From Leptolyngbya sp. SIO1E4 (GTDB lineage Bacteria; Cyanobacteriota; Cyanobacteriia; Phormidesmidales; Phormidesmidaceae): 64,000 bases of DNA. Numbering within the stretch: the stretch's first letter is position 1; each line of letters opens with the position of its first letter. The notes under the pieces were generated by a model. It did not search any database and was not told where the DNA came from. It saw only the letters and a program-made list of their open reading frames with translations. The DNA lies in contig JAAHFU020000001.1 in NCBI GenBank assembly GCA_010672825.2, positions 1,054,001 to 1,118,000 of the forward strand, read 5' to 3'. Of the stretch, positions 61,378 through 64,000 are shown one piece after another. A program made the translations under genes and the position numbers.

Positions 61378-61879
61378 AGGAAAGGAGCTGCCAGTAACGC
61401 TGATACAAGGTGGGCAAAGGCTGAATACCACTAAAGGTCTCCCTGCCAATCGAATCGGCAAGCGCAGGAAACCGCCCTAACGATTATGTAAACTATCGTA
61501 ACATTTATGAGAAGCGTTTATGAGAACCATCAAACGCAAATATCAGGGAAAGGCACGCACTGAAAAGCCTGTAAGTGTAGCTACAATAGCCCTTTCACGA
61601 CTATTCAACTGCATCCTGGTTGACAAAATGGTTGATTGTTTAGATTTGAAACGTGAAAATATGTAAAAAACGTTAACTTTCTCAGGGAATTCTGAGGGAT
61701 TCGCCAAATTAGTCGCTCAGCCCTCAGAAACGCACTAGAACCTCTCAATTGCGAGATTCTAGCCGCCCTCAAAGGGTAATCAGGAAGAGAAAGCTGGAAA
61801 AACCTCAATCAGATAGTACATAAGAACTAAACAATTGAGTTTTAAGTCTTATAAAGACCTGAGAATTGCTGAAATTTGC
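61378..61879. other. Sigma-factor leader and spacer
   Basis: About 500 bp, A+T-rich in its left half, containing the sigma factor promoter region. No gene, tRNA or clear terminator was recognised; the 67-codon minus-strand frame at 61605-61808 has no supporting feature. Confidence 0.4.
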
Positions 61880-62188
61880 TCAACTTTCTGAGGATTCCAC
61901 TTCTACAGCATCAATATCAATGGTCTGTTGAGCAGCATCTTCTTCGAGTGGGGCCTCTGCGAACGGATCAGCCTCCTGGCTAGCCAGAAATTGCTGACTC
62001 AACCACTGACTCACGGCAGATACCATCAGCACAATGAGGGCGACATCATCAATTTGCCCAAAAACAGGGGCAAAATCAGGAAATAGATCAAACGGGCTAA
62101 TTAAGTAAAGCAACGTTGCTAACACCACCCAGATACCATATCGGGGATGGGTGATTAAACGGCGATACCCTTCAAGGAAAAAGCGCAT
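61880..62188 (-). CDS. YkvA/DUF1232-family membrane protein
   Basis: The 102-residue protein has the DUF1232 hallmark LLYLISPFDLFPDF...FGQIDDVALIVLMVSAVS (~residues 26-61), with one to two hydrophobic segments, followed by an acidic Glu/Ala/Ser tail of ~35 residues. Function of the family is unknown. It lies 15 bp downstream of the cupin gene and probably shares its transcript. Confidence 0.85.
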   Translation of the reverse strand: MRFFLEGYRRLITHPRYGIWVVLATLLYLISPFDLFPDFAPVFGQIDDVALIVLMVSAVSQWLSQQFLASQEADPFAEAPLEEDAAQQTIDIDAVEVESSES

Positions 62189-62203
62189 AGCTTAAAGCAT
62201 GAA

Positions 62204-62494
62204 TCAACCGAAAGAATAATGCTTTTTCACGGCAGACCGAATTTCCCAACGGCAGCTCATGCCAGCCGGAAAAGTCACAAGATCACCCTGCCCCATAGTG
62301 ACAGGACTACCCCCCTCTGGGGTAACCACCACCTCCCCCGCAAGGAAATAGCAGGTTTCCGAGTCATCATAAGTCCAGGGAAACGTTGAGACGTCTTTCG
62401 TCCAAACGGGCCATGAGAAAACCCCTAGCGCCTCTAGGCGATCGCGGGCTAACCCCGTTTCAACCTTAATATGGGCCGCTTGAGAGATTTCCAT
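62204..62494 (-). CDS. Small cupin (DUF861/EutQ-like) protein
   Basis: ATG 62494 is preceded by AGGAGGAAATC, an almost ideal ribosome binding site, which fixes the start and gives 96 residues. The single cupin barrel contains FPWTYDDSETCYFLAGEVVVTPEGG (~40-64) and GQGDLVTFPAGMSCRWEIRS (~71-90), the two cupin motifs of the DUF861 type. Most His metal ligands of classic cupins are replaced (Glu/Cys), so metal binding is uncertain. Such proteins bind small ligands of unknown identity. The last residues read KKHYSFG. Confidence 0.85.
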   Translation of the reverse strand: MEISQAAHIKVETGLARDRLEALGVFSWPVWTKDVSTFPWTYDDSETCYFLAGEVVVTPEGGSPVTMGQGDLVTFPAGMSCRWEIRSAVKKHYSFG

Positions 62495-62562
62495 GATTTC
62501 CTCCTGGCTTCCTTTTGCTAACCCTAACAAAACCCACCCAAAAACGCTGACTCGGAACGCCC

Positions 62563-64000
62563 TTATTCTGCGGCTGTCGATACTGCCCACCAGGCCAAGG
62601 CATAGTCCTGGGCTAACGCATCGTCAATTTGCTGACGATACACTACCCGTAGCTTGTATTGGCCCGTGGCTGGAATCTGGGTAAAAATATGCTCAACGCT
62701 ATCAACATCACTGACTGAAGACCAGACACTGTCAGCGATATCGTCATCTTCAGCCCGCATCAGGTACAAATCGAGATTATTCAGCCCTCGATCAGCAAAA
62801 GTCTCGCCCAAATCGTAGAGCTTATTGTCGTTGGCATCCTCTAGCACAACCAGGCGCTCCCAGGCTAAGGTAGCCGACAAATAGCTGCCTTCCTGTAGCG
62901 GTGTCTCAAAGAAATAATCGTGGGATAAGGCGGTCGTCTCAGTCCGAGGCAACTCAGGGGGCAACGACGACTCCGCCGTGCCATAGCTCCAGCCAATCAC
63001 AGGAATTTGCTCTCCAGGGGCCCATTGCCCTCCCTGTAGCTGTAGGAGCGCCCGATAGGCATTTAAATGCCCTGTCCCCAGATCGGCATGCAGCGGAATT
63101 TTGACATCCCGATAGGCATCTGACGTTAGCCATGTTTGATTGCTCTCGTCATAGAGCGTTCGGGTCATCCCTAGGAGTAGGCCATCTCCTGTATCTTCGA
63201 GTTTGTCAGCAGAGTTCAACAAAACGGCCTTCATCACCATGGGTTCACGGGCATCCAGGCTCCACCGAGGAACACCTGCCCTCAGCTGGCGATCGCCCCA
63301 CTCTTGTAAGAGGGCCACGGTTGCTGCAACATGGGGCGCAGCAAAACTGCTGCCACTTGCCACCCGTGCTTGCCCATCTGGATCAATCACCTCAATCTGA
63401 CTGCCAGGGGCCACTAAATTCACTGACCGACGCGCCCCCACATTACTTTCAGGAGTCTGCGATCGCTGGGGACGAAACGTAGGCTCGCTGCTTAGATTAG
63501 CAAAGTCTACTTTGGCAAAACGCCCGTCTAACAGTCGGGAGTAGGCCACATTGATGCCATTAAAATTATCCGTTGGAATCGGAATGCCGCCCCCCCCTTG
63601 GTTGCCTGCAATCACATACAGCACATCGTGAACTCGCTCTGACCAGTCAATACATTGTGTCAACAAAGCATTGCCATCCAAGACCGCATTGGGACGGGGA
63701 TCTCGACTAAGAGACTCGCCAAAGCTGTAGTTCATAACGCGAACATCCCCCCCATTACTGAGGGCCACCTGTTGAGAGGCGAAACACTCTTCCGGCTGGC
63801 CACTGCGCCCCCGAATTGGCCCGACAGCAGCTGAATAAAGCGTTGCTCCAGGGGCAACGCCTGTCAGGTCTTTATCCTGGCTGATCATGACACTGGCGAC
63901 ATTCGCCGCATGACCATCCACATACTGATTAGGATTCGGCTGCTGATCTAGCAAAAAAACTCGATTCACCACGACAGGCAGCGCAGCATCGGCCACCTTA
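62563..64000 (-). CDS. Subtilase-family (S8) serine protease, N-terminus outside window
   Basis: The frame is open to the right edge, so at least 478 residues of the C-terminal part are present. The His of the triad is in DGHAANVASVMIS, the oxyanion Asn region in VIAGNQGGGG, and the nucleophile Ser in VASGSSFAAPHVAATVALL. The catalytic Asp should lie beyond the edge. After the protease domain, ~160 residues form a beta-rich C-terminal domain (FETPLQEGSYLSATLAWERL, DLYLMRAEDDD, KLRVVYRQQI) resembling P-domain-like/pre-peptidase C-terminal modules of secreted proteases. It is probably exported. The cupin and YkvA genes follow on the same strand. Confidence 0.85.
   Translation of the reverse strand, partial: KVADAALPVVVNRVFLLDQQPNPNQYVDGHAANVASVMISQDKDLTGVAPGATLYSAAVGPIRGRSGQPEECFASQQVALSNGGDVRVMNYSFGESLSRDPRPNAVLDGNALLTQCIDWSERVHDVLYVIAGNQGGGGIPIPTDNFNGINVAYSRLLDGRFAKVDFANLSSEPTFRPQRSQTPESNVGARRSVNLVAPGSQIEVIDPDGQARVASGSSFAAPHVAATVALLQEWGDRQLRAGVPRWSLDAREPMVMKAVLLNSADKLEDTGDGLLLGMTRTLYDESNQTWLTSDAYRDVKIPLHADLGTGHLNAYRALLQLQGGQWAPGEQIPVIGWSYGTAESSLPPELPRTETTALSHDYFFETPLQEGSYLSATLAWERLVVLEDANDNKLYDLGETFADRGLNNLDLYLMRAEDDDIADSVWSSVSDVDSVEHIFTQIPATGQYKLRVVYRQQIDDALAQDYALAWWAVSTAAE

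Overview
The window is chromosomal DNA of a cyanobacterium. The HIP1 octamer GCGATCGC and its core recur throughout. The gene set includes photosystem II psbX, ycf66, a Ycf19/YggT gene, petJ (cytochrome c6), solanesyl diphosphate synthase, glutamate-1-semialdehyde aminomutase, a group 2 sigma factor and several proteins seen mainly in cyanobacteria. The style suggests a Leptolyngbya/Nodosilinea-like filamentous lineage, but the genus cannot be fixed from the sequence alone.

Layout. 1-4127: 5' part of a giant acidic repeat protein (minus strand), running off the left edge. 4.8-7.5 kb: Crp-type regulator, DUF2232 membrane protein and CobT-like protein in tight series. 7.6-14.3 kb: solute-binding lipoprotein, small conserved proteins and a B12-binding radical SAM protein. 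14.5-25.4 kb: HAD phosphatase, a GUN4 remnant cut by a dispersed repeat, Rieske oxygenase, MATE transporter, a degenerate kinase-TPR protein, TenA-like protein and SLC13/RCK transporter. 25.4-27 kb is mostly non-coding. 27-40 kb is a housekeeping stretch: sds, CYTH protein, CHASE2 hybrid kinase with FecR partner, ycf19, psbX, ycf66, trmD, ispF, queG, hemL. 40.6-45.9 kb: a seven-blade FG-GAP surface-type protein, then a sulfide:quinone reductase with a heme-binding Tll0287-like protein. 46.5-52.4 kb is the accessory island. 52.8-60.3 kb: petJ, TPR protein, and an ECF nickel/cobalt uptake operon with accessory periplasmic proteins. 60.4-64 kb: sigma factor, YkvA-like protein, cupin and a truncated subtilase.

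The most interesting region is the 46.5-52.4 kb island. An AAA+ ATPase of the type found in extracellular contractile injection system (eCIS) loci precedes, on the same strand, a large modular protein. That protein has an N-terminal leader like those of eCIS/DUF4157 cargo, a deaminase-fold core (HAE and PCxxC motifs) and a C-terminus built of recently duplicated, highly basic repeats. I read this as a detached eCIS ATPase-effector pair with a candidate nucleic-acid deaminase toxin. Between the two genes lies a copy of a ~97-bp dispersed element, itself split by an IS4-family insertion sequence with a 10-bp target duplication. Several further copies of the element occur across the window and look like a MITE-type family. 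Another theme is cobalt/B12: a CobT-like protein, a B12-binding radical SAM protein, B12-dependent QueG and a Ni/Co transporter all occur, though not in one operon.
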